Assembly: GCA_022574255.1 (NCBI GenBank)
Contig: JACZSK010000009.1
Coordinates: forward strand, 1 to 56,038
From: Pseudomonadota bacterium
GTDB lineage: Bacteria > Pseudomonadota > Alphaproteobacteria > Sphingomonadales > SMXR01
Reading direction: 5' to 3'
Length of the DNA: 56,038 nt
Position 1 is the stretch's first letter, and every line of letters starts with the position of its first letter. Shown piece by piece: positions 55,430 through 56,038 of the stretch. The position numbers and the translations under genes were made by a program. Below the pieces are notes generated by a model that was not told the DNA's origin, ran no database searches, and saw only the letters and a list, made by a program, of their open reading frames with translations.

Positions 55430-56038
55430 ATGCAGGCGCATTTTGAGGCACTTCCCAAGGAAACGCAGTCGACATTTGCACTTCTTGCTTCCTTTAGGGG
55501 GATTGAGTCCTTCTATCTTGCTGGTGGTACGGCGCTGGCACTTGCGTTCGGCCACCGTGTCTCTGTTGACTTAGATTTCTTCTCAAGGGAATCATTTGGC
55601 GAACAGATACTAATTAACAGGCTATCTACGCTGGACGGCTTCTCGCTTGAGAAGCGTGAAGAAGGCACGATTCACGCAAATATTAATATTACGAAGATAT
55701 CTTTTTTTCACTATCCGTACTCGCTTCTCGAGGCACCTAAGGTGCTTAATGGTATTCAGATTGCATCCGTTCGCGATATTGCATGCATGAAACTTGAGGC
55801 AATAAGTCAGAGGGGCGCTAAGCGTGATTTTGTGGATTTGTATACGATCGCACAACACGGTTCCTCGCTTAGTGAAATTTTTTTCGATTACCAAAAAAAA
55901 TACGAGAAGCTTAATGTTAATATGATACATGTCAAAAAAGGGCTTGTATATTTTGATGACGCAGAGGAAGAGCCAATGCCCAGGATGCTTAAACCGCTTG
56001 AATGGAAAACCGTGAAAAACTTCTTTTATAGTGAGGCG
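55430..56038 (+). CDS. nucleotidyltransferase AbiEii/AbiGii toxin family protein (3' truncated by window end; not in ORF track)
   Basis: Manual translation MQAHFEALPKETQSTFALLASFRGIESFYLAGGTALALAFGHRVSVDLDFFS...CMKLEAISQRGAKRDFVDLYTIAQ; open to base 56038. Confidence 0.88.
   Translation, partial: MQAHFEALPKETQSTFALLASFRGIESFYLAGGTALALAFGHRVSVDLDFFSRESFGEQILINRLSTLDGFSLEKREEGTIHANINITKISFFHYPYSLLEAPKVLNGIQIASVRDIACMKLEAISQRGAKRDFVDLYTIAQHGSSLSEIFFDYQKKYEKLNVNMIHVKKGLVYFDDAEEEPMPRMLKPLEWKTVKNFFYSEA

Overview
The window is almost entirely one GC-rich alphaproteobacterial-type chromosome segment with dense gene packing. From left to right it contains: a partial fructosamine kinase; thpR; a tesA-like GDSL hydrolase divergent from a ybbA/ybbP-like ABC system; a Bax inhibitor-1 family protein; a DUF2794 protein; two tandem GIN-domain (DUF2807-like) secreted proteins; a Gld-like ABC operon; DUF1223; acnA; a class GN sortase preceded by what looks like a stump of its target gene; a complete ccmABCDEFGHI cytochrome c maturation operon; yciB-ftsY-mtaB-dapF; an SLC13-type transporter; ffh-rpsP-rimM-trmD-rplS; asd; an M2 (ACE-like) peptidase; a CoA ester lyase; an S9 peptidase; and the TCA supercluster sdhCDAB-zapE-mdh-sucCD-sucAB-lpd. 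The most notable observations are: (1) an abrupt composition and codon-usage switch inside lpd near 54.73 kb, followed by an AT-richer tail carrying a DUF6922-like/AbiEii nucleotidyltransferase toxin-antitoxin pair, which is either a recombination junction or an assembly chimera; (2) a 266-bp MITE-like element with 18-bp perfect terminal inverted repeats in the tesA/ybbA divergent promoter region; (3) an orphaned class GN sortase next to a truncated target remnant; (4) a three-copy 13-bp periodic ATATATA array between two GIN-domain genes; (5) a very long acidic repeat tail on ribosomal protein S16. No rRNA, tRNA, CRISPR or full-length transposase was recognised. All calls are from reading the sequence and ORF translations only; no database search was run.
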